Of a DNA stretch of 64,000 nt, positions 36,821 to 46,980 are shown one piece after another. The DNA lies in NCBI RefSeq assembly GCF_003951095.1, contig NZ_QXGL01000003.1:295972-359971 (forward strand), written 5' to 3'. A program made the translations under genes and the position numbers. The notes beneath the pieces are model-generated. The model saw nothing but the letters and a program-made list of their open reading frames with translations, made no database searches and had not been told where the DNA came from. This stretch comes from Bifidobacterium goeldii (GTDB lineage: Bacteria; Actinomycetota; Actinomycetes; Actinomycetales; Bifidobacteriaceae). Position 1 is the stretch's first letter; every line of letters begins with the position of its first letter.

Positions 36821-37774
36821 ATGGCATCCCACACCACATCGCATAATCCGGATGAGTTGACCGCCGGTCACTGCGGATTGAGAATCGGCATCGACATCGG
36901 AGGCACGAAAATCGAGGCTGTGCTCGTCGCCCCTGACGGCACCATCGTAGCCACCGATCGCATCCCCGCACGCCGGGGTAACGACCAGGTCGTCGAAGAC
37001 GTGGTTTCTATCGCACGCAGCGTTGCTGGCGAACACTTCGAATCCGTACTGTCAGTGGGCATTGGCATCCCCGGCCAAGTTGATTGCGCAACGGGCCGCA
37101 TTGCTCACGTGGTAAACCTCGATATTGACACTCTTGAACTTGGCGCTCTAGCAGGCAAACAGCTTGGTTTGCCGGTGCATGTAGAAAACGATGTGAATGC
37201 GGCAGCAGTCGGCGCCGCCCATGTGCTGGCTGGCACCGACATGTCAGGCACTATCGTCTTTTTGAATTTCGGTACAGGACTTGCAGCAGGCATTGTCGAC
37301 AATGGCACGCTTCTCCACGGGTACAGTGGCGCTATCGGAGAGATTGGTCATGTGCCGGTTGATCCTAACCAATTTGAATGCCCATGCGGACAGCGCGGCT
37401 GCCTAGAAACCGTGTGCTCTGGTGCATCCGTTGGCAGACTATGGCCTAAGGCCAATCCACCAATGCCCGGTCTGATTACTGCCGCCCACTTGGGAGACAT
37501 GGAAGCCCAACGCGTACTAGCAATGGTTACGCATGCCATCGTGGACACTGTACAAATGGTTGCCCAAGCGTACGATCCAAAGCTGATCATCTTCGGTGGT
37601 GGCATGGCTAAAACTGGTCAACCATTGATTGATGTCACGCTTGAAGAACTAGCACGGCGCGAAGCACACTGCCCATTCCTAAAAGGACTGCATCTTGCCG
37701 ACCGCCTACGTCTAGCTCCAGCTGCAGAACCGTTGGGCGCACTTGGCGCAGCATGGGCGGCTGCAAGCATCTGA
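36821..37774 (+). CDS. ROK-family sugar kinase
   Basis: This 317-residue protein has no HTH, so it is a kinase rather than a regulator. The phosphate loop IGIDIGGTKIEAVL is near residue 23, the catalytic Asp124 is in ENDVNAAAVG, GEIGH and the zinc motif CPCGQRGCLE follow, and the second nucleotide loop IIFGGGMA is near 260. The substrate could be GlcNAc (6-phosphorylation), glucose, fructose or ManNAc. It sits between lnpA and lnpB, where standard bifidobacterial LNB operons have nothing, so a role with the GlcNAc released by LnpA is attractive but unproven. Confidence 0.88.
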   Translation: MASHTTSHNPDELTAGHCGLRIGIDIGGTKIEAVLVAPDGTIVATDRIPARRGNDQVVEDVVSIARSVAGEHFESVLSVGIGIPGQVDCATGRIAHVVNLDIDTLELGALAGKQLGLPVHVENDVNAAAVGAAHVLAGTDMSGTIVFLNFGTGLAAGIVDNGTLLHGYSGAIGEIGHVPVDPNQFECPCGQRGCLETVCSGASVGRLWPKANPPMPGLITAAHLGDMEAQRVLAMVTHAIVDTVQMVAQAYDPKLIIFGGGMAKTGQPLIDVTLEELARREAHCPFLKGLHLADRLRLAPAAEPLGALGAAWAAASI

Positions 37775-37803
37775 ACTGCCGACGATGCGCTGAGCATACA
37801 TGA

Positions 37804-38951
<1,148 letters not shown>

Positions 38952-38952
<1 letters not shown>

Positions 38953-40463
38953 TGGCACAGGCTGCAATGAATGCGCAAGGCAACGCATTGGAGCAGGTGT
39001 ACACGGTTATCGACGAGTTAATCGACTATGCAACTCGACATCTTGAGCTGGATGAGCGTGACGCTGATTGGACGCGCAATCGTATGTTTGAGCTGTTCAG
39101 TCTCGACTCGTATCGCCCTACTGGAGCCTCGTCGAGCGATGATCTGCCCGACGAGCTGTTGACTCGATTCCGCCAAGCAGGTGTTGCTGCTGGCTTATTC
39201 GATGCTAATGAAGGCCCCGTGTGGGCTGATGTAGTAATGGGCATTCTCTCTGGCGCACCTTCCAAGGTAGAAAACCGCTTCGAGCAGGTTGAACGCGAAG
39301 AGGGCGGCATGGGTGCCATGCGCTGGTTCTACGACTATTGCGTGGCGAACAACTATGTCAAGAAGGCAGTGCTTGATCGCAACCCGCGCTTTGATTCGCA
39401 TGGGCTGACAGTGACCATTAACCTTGCCAAGCCTGAGTTTAAGAACATGAAAAAAGCTGCGGCTGGCAACTCGGTGGCTGGCGGATACCCCTCGTGCACT
39501 ATTTGCCATGAGAACGAAGGTTTTGCGGGACGCAACAAGCGCACACTGCGTACTGTACCGGTTGAATTGGGTGGCACCCCGTGGTTCTGGCAGTTCTCGC
39601 CGTACGGGTACTTCCACCAGCATGGCATTTGCGTGAACATGGAACACACGCCTATGCATGTGGACCGTGACACGTTTGAACACTTGCTGGACTTTGTGGA
39701 CCGCTTCCCAGGCTACTTCCTTGGCTGCAACGCGGCGCTGCCCCGTATTGGTGGTTCTGTGCTGGCGCACGACCACTATCAGGGTGGTGGCGAGTTGCTG
39801 CCCATGCACCGTGCTGCCGCATGGAAGACATTGCATGCGGCTCAGTGGAGCGATGCTGTAGTGGAAATCCTCGACTGGCCGGGAACTGCAGTGCGCGTAG
39901 TATCGCCGTCACGCGAGACGATTATCGCGGTGAGCGATGCGATTCGTGAAGCGTGGGTTGGCTACGATAATGAGGCGCTCGGCATTGCTAGCCATGATGC
40001 TGACGGTAACCGCCAGTCGGCACTTTCGCCAAGTGTGATTGTTACCGATCGCGGTTATGAGATGAGCTTGATCTTCCGCAACAATGCGGTGAGTGAACAA
40101 TATCCGGAAGGCGTGTTCCATGCGCATCCGGAGTTTTGGCCGGTTAAGCAGGAGCCGATTGGTCTGATTGAAGCGCAAGGCTTGTTTATTCTGCCGGGGC
40201 GTTTGGTTGATCAGCTTGGCGCGATTAAGCAAGCGCTTGCTGCTGGTAGCGATTTGCCGGAGTCGGTGAGCGAGTTCACGCTGGTGTGGGATGAACTGCG
40301 TGCTGTGCTGGGTGATAATCGTGATCCGGAAGCTATTGAGGCTGCTGTGCATGATGAGCTCGGCTCTATTTGCGAGCGAATCCTTGGTAATACTGCGGTG
40401 TTTAAAGATAAGTCCATCACGCTGTCGTTTATGCAAGCGTTGGGCTTTGAACAAGCGCAGTGA
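38952..40463 (+). CDS. lnpC: UDP-glucose-hexose-1-phosphate uridylyltransferase (GalT2 type)
   Basis: This 503-residue GalT of the second, Firmicutes-like family exchanges uridylyl groups between UDP-Glc and Gal-1-P or HexNAc-1-P. The conserved C-terminal half has the metal/active-site pattern CTICHENEGF, YFHQHGICVN, LGCNAALPRIGGS and LAHDHYQGG. It is translationally coupled to lnpB. It links both products of LNB phosphorolysis to the UDP-sugar pool, followed by GalE epimerisation. Confidence 0.95.
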
Positions 40464-40469
40464 CCGTAG

Positions 40470-40506
40470 CATGAACAGCGGGCCGGTATGCGGTGTGCTG
40501 TTCATG
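40470..40506 (+). terminator. Hairpin just after lnpC
   Basis: CATGAACAGC (40470-40479) and GCTGTTCATG (40497-40506) are perfect arms with a 17-base loop, seven bases after the lnpC stop. No T-run follows. Confidence 0.6.
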
Positions 40507-40533
40507 TGAGCGGTGTGAGATGTTGCTGACCGT

Positions 40534-40582
40534 CCCCGCATGTTCGATGTGCTGTTTTGTGCAGTTTTATGAACATGCGGGG
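40534..40582 (+). terminator. Second hairpin between lnpC and galE
   Basis: CCCCGCATGTTC (40534-40545) pairs perfectly with 40571-40582 around a 25-base loop. Together with the previous hairpin it likely separates lnpC transcripts from galE. Confidence 0.6.
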
Positions 40583-40900
40583 ATGTGCTATTTTGCGGCA
40601 ACATCATCGTGAAACTGCTCGCCGGAGCAGATGAGTGTAGAGCTAATAGCCGCGCACAATGCTGATTTTCTGCGATTTTAGTGCGTTGGTATAGTGAGCG
40701 CGTACGAGCGTTCGTGCAGTTACTGCGATTGTTTGCGGCTGGTATATGCGAACGTCTTCGAAAAAAACCTGTTCGTTTTTGGTAGAACTTGGTTGAAAAT
40801 GTTTGGATGTGGTATAGTGGTGACTGTATCGAGAGGGATACTGTGACGGCTAGCAACGAGCCTGCACGGTACCCTATGGATGATGATCAAGGAGAGCATC

Positions 40901-41923
40901 ATGACGACCATTCTGGTCACCGGCGGCGCCGGATACATCGGTTCGCACACTGACGTCGAACTGCTTGAGCAGGGTTACGACGTGGTATGCGTTGACAACT
41001 ACTGCAACTCTTCGCCGAAGTCGCTCGAGCGTGTTGAGCAGATTACCGGCGAGAAGATTAAGAGCTACGAAGGCGATGTACGCGATGAAGCGTTCATGGA
41101 TCGCGTCTTCACTGAGAACAAGATCGACTGGGTCATCCACTTCGCATCCCTCAAGTCGGTAGGCGAGTCTGTTGCTAAGCCGATCGAGTACTACGACAAC
41201 AACCTCAACAGCACAATCGAGCTGCTCAAGGTCATGCGCAAGCACAACGTGAAGAAGATCATCTTCTCCTCGTCCGCTACCGTGTACGGCACTCCGAAGG
41301 AACTGCCGATCACTGAAGAAACCCCGACCGGCGGTACCACCAACCCGTACGGCACCACCAAGCTGTTCGAAGAGCAGATCCTGCGCGACGTGCACGTGGC
41401 CGATGATTCTTGGACCGTCGTCATTCTGCGCTACTTCAACCCGGTTGGTGCTCACCCGTCCGGACTGATCGGCGAGGACCCGAAGGGCATTCCGGCCAAC
41501 CTCACCCCGTACGTTGCCAAGGTCGCTATCGGCGAGCTCAAGGCCGTGCAGGTCATGGGCGACGACTACGACACTCCTGATGGCACCGGTGTACGTGACT
41601 ACATCCACGTCGTCGACCTCGCCAAGGGCCACGTTGCAGTCATCAGCAAGATCGACAAGCCGGGCGTATTCACCTACAACCTCGGCACTGGCCACGGCTA
41701 CTCCGTGCTGCAGGTTATCAAGGCGTACGAGAAGGCCGCTGGCCACGAGATTCCGTACGTTGTAGTGCCGCGCCGCCCTGGTGATATCGCTGCTTGCTAC
41801 GCTGACTCCTCCAAGGCTGAGCGCGAGCTGGGCTGGAAGGCCGAGCTGGGCATCGATGATATGGCTGCTTCCTCAATGAACTGGCAGACCAAGAACCCGA
41901 ACGGTTACCGCGACGCTGAGTGA
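40901..41923 (+). CDS. galE: UDP-glucose 4-epimerase
   Basis: This 340-residue NAD-dependent epimerase interconverts UDP-Glc/UDP-Gal and probably UDP-GlcNAc/UDP-GalNAc (the lnpD role). The Rossmann motif GGAGYIGSH is at residues 8-16, the catalytic SSSATVYG and YGTTK pair follow, and YIHVVDLAKGH comes later. The start at 40901 follows AAGGAGAG. Codon bias is strong, as for genes of high expression. It closes the LNB pathway and has its own strong terminator. Confidence 0.96.
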   Translation: MTTILVTGGAGYIGSHTDVELLEQGYDVVCVDNYCNSSPKSLERVEQITGEKIKSYEGDVRDEAFMDRVFTENKIDWVIHFASLKSVGESVAKPIEYYDNNLNSTIELLKVMRKHNVKKIIFSSSATVYGTPKELPITEETPTGGTTNPYGTTKLFEEQILRDVHVADDSWTVVILRYFNPVGAHPSGLIGEDPKGIPANLTPYVAKVAIGELKAVQVMGDDYDTPDGTGVRDYIHVVDLAKGHVAVISKIDKPGVFTYNLGTGHGYSVLQVIKAYEKAAGHEIPYVVVPRRPGDIAACYADSSKAERELGWKAELGIDDMAASSMNWQTKNPNGYRDAE

Positions 41924-41945
41924 ATAAACTCTAGCCACACGGCAT

Positions 41946-42007
41946 AAGGTCGTTGTGTTGTTTGCTGTACACGTGAACTGTACAGCACACAGCACAACGA
42001 CCTTTTT
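41946..42007 (+). terminator. Strong terminator after galE
   Basis: AAGGTCGTTGTG (41946-41957) pairs with 41993-42004; an inner stem GCTGTAC/GTACAGC (41964-41970, 41980-41986) nests within it. Five T run through 42003-42007. Confidence 0.88.
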
Positions 42008-42112
42008 GTATTGCCTATTGTCACCGCCAAGCACATGCGGCCCATACACACGTCAAGTGCAGAAGTGAATACATGGTGACGCGCGGATGTCGCGCAGTGG
42101 CCTGGTTCGCGT

Positions 42113-42152
42113 GTATAGTCGGATAGGTCACTTTCCGTGGCCACCTTATCCG
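42113..42152 (+). promoter_or_regulatory. Promoter and structured leader of the pyr operon
   Basis: A TATAGT -10 box at 42113-42118 is followed at once by an inverted repeat: CGGATA (42120-42125) with TATCCG (42147-42152), enclosing GGTCAC/GTGGCC (42126-42131, 42137-42142) with a five-base loop. It overlaps the expected transcription start, so it could be an operator or an RNA switch for pyrimidine control. No PyrR anti-antiterminator pattern is evident. Confidence 0.5.
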
Positions 42153-42174
42153 CATCACGCATGAAAGGTGAGCC

Positions 42175-43170
42175 GTGTCAGAAGCACAGGAACCGGCGGA
42201 GACGCCGATGATCGGCAAAAGCGTTATTTCGCTTGATGATCTTTCCATTTCTCAGATTCGCGAATTACTGCACAAGGCGCAGTACATCGATTCCCATCGT
42301 CGTGAGGTTGCACATACCTGCGATGGTAGAGTTCTCGCCACGCTGTTCTACGAGCCGAGTACGCGTACTCGTTTGAGCTTCGAAACTGCAATGCTGCGAC
42401 TCGGTGGCAAGGTGATCGGTTTCGCTGGCTCCCAGCTGTCGAGCGCATCCAAGGGTGAGTCGATCGCTGACACGCTCAAAACGGTGTCGAACTACGTGGA
42501 CGTAGTCGCTATCCGTCACCCGAAGGAAGGCGCAGCACTCGTTGCCTCCCGCGCAGCATCCGTGCCAGTCATCAATGCTGGTGATGGCGGCCACATGCAC
42601 CCCACGCAGACGCTCGCCGATCTGGCTACATTGCAGTCGCGCTTCGGCCGCGTCACCGATCTGACTGTCGGCTTGTGCGGCGACTTGATGTTCGGCCGCA
42701 CCGTGCACAGTCTCATCGAAACACTGTGCCGCTTCGGTAACGTGCACTTCGTGCTCATCAGCCCCGACGAGCTCAAGACTCCGCAGTACGTGCTCGATCG
42801 CATTGACGCGACCCCGTCCTGCTCCTACACCGAAGTCAAGGATCTCGTCTCCGTAATCGGTGACCTCGACGTGCTGTACATGACCCGCGTCCAGCAGGAG
42901 CGCTTCTTCAACGAGGACGACTACCTGCGCCTGCGCGACACGTACATCCTCGACGAAGACAAGCTGCAGCTCGCCAAGGAAAGCATGGCCGTGCTGCACC
43001 CGCTGCCGCGCATCAACGAGATCGCTGTCGAAGTCGACAACGATCCGCGCGCCGCATACTTCGAACAGGTGAAGAACGGCATGCTCATGCGCATGGCGCT
43101 CGAAAGCTCTGTGGTAGGCGATGAACTGCCCGGATACGAACCGCTTGAAGCTAAGGAGGTCAAGGCCTGA
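42175..43170 (+). CDS. pyrB: Aspartate carbamoyltransferase catalytic subunit
   Basis: This 331-residue enzyme condenses carbamoyl phosphate and aspartate, the first committed step of pyrimidine synthesis. It has FYEPSTRTRLSFETA (carbamoyl-phosphate loop) near residue 60, HPTQTLADL near 142 and HPLPRINEI near 277. A GTG start at 42175 is chosen because AAAGGTGA lies five bases upstream; an internal ATG at 42208 is weaker. The stop overlaps pyrI by one base, as expected for subunits of one complex. Confidence 0.96.
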   Translation: MSEAQEPAETPMIGKSVISLDDLSISQIRELLHKAQYIDSHRREVAHTCDGRVLATLFYEPSTRTRLSFETAMLRLGGKVIGFAGSQLSSASKGESIADTLKTVSNYVDVVAIRHPKEGAALVASRAASVPVINAGDGGHMHPTQTLADLATLQSRFGRVTDLTVGLCGDLMFGRTVHSLIETLCRFGNVHFVLISPDELKTPQYVLDRIDATPSCSYTEVKDLVSVIGDLDVLYMTRVQQERFFNEDDYLRLRDTYILDEDKLQLAKESMAVLHPLPRINEIAVEVDNDPRAAYFEQVKNGMLMRMALESSVVGDELPGYEPLEAKEVKA

Positions 43171-43604
43171 TGGAAGTTACCAGCATCCAAAACGGCATTA
43201 TTATCGACCATGTGCCAGCTGGCACTGCGCTCAAAGTGCTCGACTATTTGAAGATCAACCCGGCGAAGACCAAGCTCGCGTTGATCATGAACACCGACAG
43301 CCACCTGTACGGCACCAAGGACATTATCAAGATCGAAGACGAGGACGGCAAGAAGACGCCAGCAATCGATCTTGATGTGCTCGGCTTGGTGGCGCGCACG
43401 GCTACGGTGGGTATCGTGCGCGGCGGCACCATCGTTGAAAAGAAGACGCCGACGCTGCCTGAGCACGTGGTGAACATCCTCACCTGCAAGAACCCGCGCT
43501 GCGTCACCACTACCGAGCGCGGTATCGACCAGATGTTCCACCTGACGCATTCTGAACGTCAGGAATATCGTTGCGACTACTGCGATGAGGAAGCGAAACT
43601 GTAA
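43170..43604 (+). CDS. pyrI: Aspartate carbamoyltransferase regulatory subunit
   Basis: This 144-residue subunit binds CTP/ATP and confers allosteric control on PyrB. The N-terminal allosteric domain has QNGIIIDHVPAGTAL and NPAKTKLALIMN. The C-terminal zinc domain has four Cys (CKNPRC and CDYC). AAGGAGG lies inside the end of pyrB. A PyrB-PyrI holoenzyme of the E. coli type is therefore expected, with end-product inhibition by nucleotides. Confidence 0.97.
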   Translation: MEVTSIQNGIIIDHVPAGTALKVLDYLKINPAKTKLALIMNTDSHLYGTKDIIKIEDEDGKKTPAIDLDVLGLVARTATVGIVRGGTIVEKKTPTLPEHVVNILTCKNPRCVTTTERGIDQMFHLTHSERQEYRCDYCDEEAKL

Positions 43605-45041
43605 ATGCTGACACTGCGCAACATCACGGTATGGGATACCGGTGAGGTTATCGATCTGGTAATCCCAGAGTCTGACGCCGCGCGGCTGTTCACTGAAACA
43701 GGAGCAGTAACGGACGGCGAATTCGACGCGACTGGACTGACCGTCGCGCCCGGATTCGCCGACCCTCACGTGCACTTCCGCGATCCTGGCCAAACGTACA
43801 AAGAGTCGATGATCTCCGGCTGCCGTGCGTCCGCATCCGGCGGTTACACCAACGTGCTCATTATGCCGAACACCGTGCCAGCAATGGACGGTGAACCAGT
43901 GAGCGCCGACGAGCCTGGAGCATCCGAAGTACTGGACGCAGGCTATGACACAGTAATCGACTATTTACAGCATTACGAGGCTGTACACGATGTCGCATTG
44001 CCAGTGTGCTATGACCTGTGCGTGTGCGCGTCAAAGGGCCGTGTTGGCGGTGAAGCAACCGATCCAGACCGTTGGCAAGAGTATCTGCCAGCATCTGCGA
44101 CCGTTCACGGAAACGCTAAAGACGCATACCAGCTTGAGCATCCAGTAACCGCAGTCAGCGACGACGGTTCTGCAGTAACGCCTGGCATTCTCGATGACGT
44201 GCTTGTAAACGTCAAGAAGACCGGACTGTACCTGATTGAGCATTGCGAACATCACGATACTGGCGCAGTGAACGATGGCCCAGTAGCCCGCGAACTTGGT
44301 GTGCCCGGTATCCCCGAAGACACTGAATTAAAGATCGTGGCACGTGATATTGCTAAGGCTCGTGAAACTGGTGTTCACGTGCATTTCCAGCATGTCAGCA
44401 CAGCGATCTCGTTTGACGCAATCCGCAAGGCCAAGGCTGAGGGACTACCGATCACCTGCGAGACCGCGCCGCACTACATCGCTCTGTGCGACGAGGATCT
44501 ACTCAAGTACGGCACGCTGGCGAAAATGAACCCGCCGCTGCGCTCCGCTGCTGATCGTCAGGCGACGATCGCCGCAATCGCAGACGGTACGGTTGACATG
44601 CTCGCGACCGATCATGCGCCGCACACGCTTGCAGAAAAAGAGCGTGGCTTCCTTGACGCTCCGAACGGCATTATCGGCCTCGAATGCGCGTACGGTGTGG
44701 CACACAAGGTGCTGGTAGACGGCGGATATATCGACGATAAGCGACTTATCGAACTGATGTCGGTTGCACCGCAACGCCTGATGGGTCATGCGCCAACCGA
44801 CGTGGCTGGACTGTTGAACACCTCATCCAAGTGCGCGGTCAAGCGCACACTGGACTTGAGCCAGGTTGAGCATCCGCAGAACGTTAATGTGGTGATTCTC
44901 AACACCAGCGAGCACTGGACCGTTGATCCAGAGCAGTTCCATTCTGCTGCACGCAATACGCCGTTTGGCGGTTGGCAGGTGACTGGCCGGCCGCTCGCGA
45001 CAGTGATCGGTTCGAAACTGGTCTTCAGCAGGATCAAATAA
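43605..45041 (+). CDS. pyrC: Dihydroorotase
   Basis: This 478-residue class I dihydroorotase cyclises carbamoyl-aspartate. Motifs are FADPHVHFRDPG (metal His pair), MPNTVPAMD, the later metal-ligand regions and ATDHAPHTLAEKE with the catalytic Asp. The ATG follows the pyrI stop with no gap. It is somewhat longer than the usual 420-430 residues because of acidic insertions between about residues 85 and 215. Confidence 0.95.
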   Translation: MLTLRNITVWDTGEVIDLVIPESDAARLFTETGAVTDGEFDATGLTVAPGFADPHVHFRDPGQTYKESMISGCRASASGGYTNVLIMPNTVPAMDGEPVSADEPGASEVLDAGYDTVIDYLQHYEAVHDVALPVCYDLCVCASKGRVGGEATDPDRWQEYLPASATVHGNAKDAYQLEHPVTAVSDDGSAVTPGILDDVLVNVKKTGLYLIEHCEHHDTGAVNDGPVARELGVPGIPEDTELKIVARDIAKARETGVHVHFQHVSTAISFDAIRKAKAEGLPITCETAPHYIALCDEDLLKYGTLAKMNPPLRSAADRQATIAAIADGTVDMLATDHAPHTLAEKERGFLDAPNGIIGLECAYGVAHKVLVDGGYIDDKRLIELMSVAPQRLMGHAPTDVAGLLNTSSKCAVKRTLDLSQVEHPQNVNVVILNTSEHWTVDPEQFHSAARNTPFGGWQVTGRPLATVIGSKLVFSRIK

Positions 45042-45056
45042 GGAAAGGAAAACGTT

Positions 45057-46022
45057 ATGGATCGACTGATTGAGGCGATCGAAAACGCGCAGAATCCGAG
45101 CGTAGTCGGGCTCGATCCGACGCCGGCACTCGTGCCGCCGCAAGTCGTCGCATCGTTTGCTGACGAAGTGAGCGATTCGGTCGAAGATCCAGCTGAAATC
45201 CCCGCCGCGCAGCTTGCCGTCGCCTACTTCGAATTTAATCGCACGATCATTGACGCAGTCGCCGACATTGTTCCTGCTGTGAAACCGCAGATCGCGATGT
45301 ATGAAGCATTGGGGCCTGCTGGCGTTGACGTGTACACGATGACCTGCGAATACGCGGCACAGCAAGGTTTGTATGTGCTTGGCGACATTAAGCGTGGTGA
45401 CATTGGCTCAACTGCGGCAGCCTACGCTGGCCATTTGAGCGGTGTTGCTAGCGGTGACACAAGCTTCGACCCGTGGCATGAGGATGCGGTTACCGTCAAC
45501 CCGTACCTCGGTACTGATGGCATTACACCGTTTGTGGATGCTGCGACAGCAGCCGACAAGGATATCTTCGTGCTCGTACGCACGTCGAACCCTTCAAGCA
45601 AAGAGCTGCAAGAGCTTGACCTTGCCGATGGTGGCAAGTTGTATGAGCATGTTGCGGATCTAGTGGAAAGCTGGGGGAGTGCAACGATTGGCGAACATGG
45701 CTATTCGCGTGTTGGCGCGGTCGTTGGTGCCACCCACCCTGAAGAAGGTGCTGCACTGCGCAAGCGTATGCCGCACACGTTCTTCCTCGTGCCCGGCTAC
45801 GGTGCACAAGGTGGTACGGCTGCGGGTGTTGCTGGCATGTTCGATGCAGACGGTTCCGGCGCGATCGTCAACTCGTCACGCGGCATTATTGGCGCATGGA
45901 AGAAGAGTGGTGAATATCGTGACAGCATGACGGCTGACGAAGCATTGAGCTTGGTCGCCTCCGCTGCGCGTAGCGCTGCGCAAGACATGCGCGATGATCT
46001 GCGTATCAACGTGTACCGCTGA
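45057..46022 (+). CDS. pyrF: Orotidine 5'-phosphate decarboxylase (group 2)
   Basis: This 321-residue enzyme makes UMP from OMP. It is the longer, mycobacterial-type group: the catalytic Lys/Asp cluster is DIKRGDIGSTA near residue 112, and PGYGAQGGTAAG near 250 holds the phosphate. AAGGAAAGG precedes the start. The position before pyrK is usual in bifidobacteria. Confidence 0.96.
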   Translation: MDRLIEAIENAQNPSVVGLDPTPALVPPQVVASFADEVSDSVEDPAEIPAAQLAVAYFEFNRTIIDAVADIVPAVKPQIAMYEALGPAGVDVYTMTCEYAAQQGLYVLGDIKRGDIGSTAAAYAGHLSGVASGDTSFDPWHEDAVTVNPYLGTDGITPFVDAATAADKDIFVLVRTSNPSSKELQELDLADGGKLYEHVADLVESWGSATIGEHGYSRVGAVVGATHPEEGAALRKRMPHTFFLVPGYGAQGGTAAGVAGMFDADGSGAIVNSSRGIIGAWKKSGEYRDSMTADEALSLVASAARSAAQDMRDDLRINVYR

Positions 46023-46034
46023 TTGTGCACGAAT

Positions 46035-46083
46035 GAAGGCCGGTTGCATGCAGTACTCATGGTGTTGTGTGCAACCGGCCTTC
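46035..46083 (+). repeat. 14-bp perfect hairpin inside the pyr operon
   Basis: The arms at 46035-46048 and 46070-46083 (GAAGGCCGGTTGCA and its complement) are perfect, with a 21-base loop and no T-run. It sits between pyrF and pyrK and may set relative expression or mRNA stability. Confidence 0.75.
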
Positions 46084-46149
46084 GTGCGGTCCATGCCGTA
46101 CACTGGACTACGGTGCTGATTGTTCACGAAGAGAAGAAATAAGGAAGTA

Positions 46150-46980
46150 ATGCCCACAGCAACCTTCACCCCTACCGTCGACGTGGTCGCTGAGGCGACT
46201 GAGGCGGGCTATTTCCCCGGCCGTCACACGGTCGAGATCACTGAAGTCGCGAAGCTCACTGAAGGCGTATACCGTCTGACCTTCATCGACTCATATATTG
46301 CGAAGCACGCGAAACCTGCGCAGTTCGTCAATCTGTTTAGCCACGATCCGATGAAGCTGATGCCGCGTCCATTCGGCGTCAGCGAAGTAGACGGCGATAC
46401 AGTAAGCATCATCTTCGCGGTCGTTGGCAAGGGAACCAGCGAGTTCTCCCAGCTCGGTGCGGGAGATACGATCGACGTACTCGGCCCGCTCGGCCGCCCC
46501 TTCAACACGAAGAGCGCGTCGCACTACATTCTCGTCGGCGGTGGCCTCGGCGTGCCACCGCTCATCTACACGGCGCAGTACCTCCAGTCGAACGACGACG
46601 TGCGCACCACCGCCGTGTTCGGCTACCGCAACGATCATTTTGCCGACCAGTACGTGTCCCGTTATGCAGATGCGACGGTCAGCATCGACGAGTCGGAAGG
46701 CAACGTGATCACGCTGCTCGACCGTATGGAAGCTGCCGGCGAACTGACTCGCGACGGGCTGGAGCCGGTAATCCTCTCCTGCGGTCCGCTACCGATGATG
46801 AAGGCGGTGGCACAGTGGGCTTCCAAGCGTGGCATCCCGAGCCAGTTGAGCATGGAACAGCGCATGGGCTGCGGCTACGGCACCTGCGTGGTGTGCGTGG
46901 TCGACACCGTGGACGGACGTAAGAAGGTGTGCTCGGAAGGTCCCGTGTTCACCGCGCAGCAGCTCGGATGGGGGGAGTGA
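46150..46980 (+). CDS. pyrK: Dihydroorotate dehydrogenase electron transfer subunit
   Basis: This 276-residue FAD/[2Fe-2S] protein passes electrons from PyrD to NAD+. The FAD domain has PRPFGVSE, the NAD site has LVGGGLGVPPL, and the C-terminal iron-sulfur motif is CGYGTCVVC with a further Cys in KKVCSEGP. The start at 46150 has AAGGAAG upstream; a longer frame begins at 46120. It adjoins pyrD, consistent with the type 1B complex. Confidence 0.95.
   Translation: MPTATFTPTVDVVAEATEAGYFPGRHTVEITEVAKLTEGVYRLTFIDSYIAKHAKPAQFVNLFSHDPMKLMPRPFGVSEVDGDTVSIIFAVVGKGTSEFSQLGAGDTIDVLGPLGRPFNTKSASHYILVGGGLGVPPLIYTAQYLQSNDDVRTTAVFGYRNDHFADQYVSRYADATVSIDESEGNVITLLDRMEAAGELTRDGLEPVILSCGPLPMMKAVAQWASKRGIPSQLSMEQRMGCGYGTCVVCVVDTVDGRKKVCSEGPVFTAQQLGWGE

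Larger units (their letters stand above)
40464..40900 (+). promoter_or_regulatory. 437-bp lnpC-galE gap with galE promoter
   Basis: The gap contains two hairpins, then A/T-richer sequence with a TATAGT -10-like box at 40813-40818; TTGGTT at 40789-40794 stands 18 bp upstream as a -35. A further TATAGT lies at 40690-40695. No ORF is visible. galE therefore probably has its own promoter, unlike compact lnpABCD operons. Confidence 0.55.

Noticed and set aside
42008..42174. PyrR-type attenuator before pyrB
   Set aside because: No PyrR-binding loop or terminator/antiterminator pair was seen; only one nested inverted repeat near the start.
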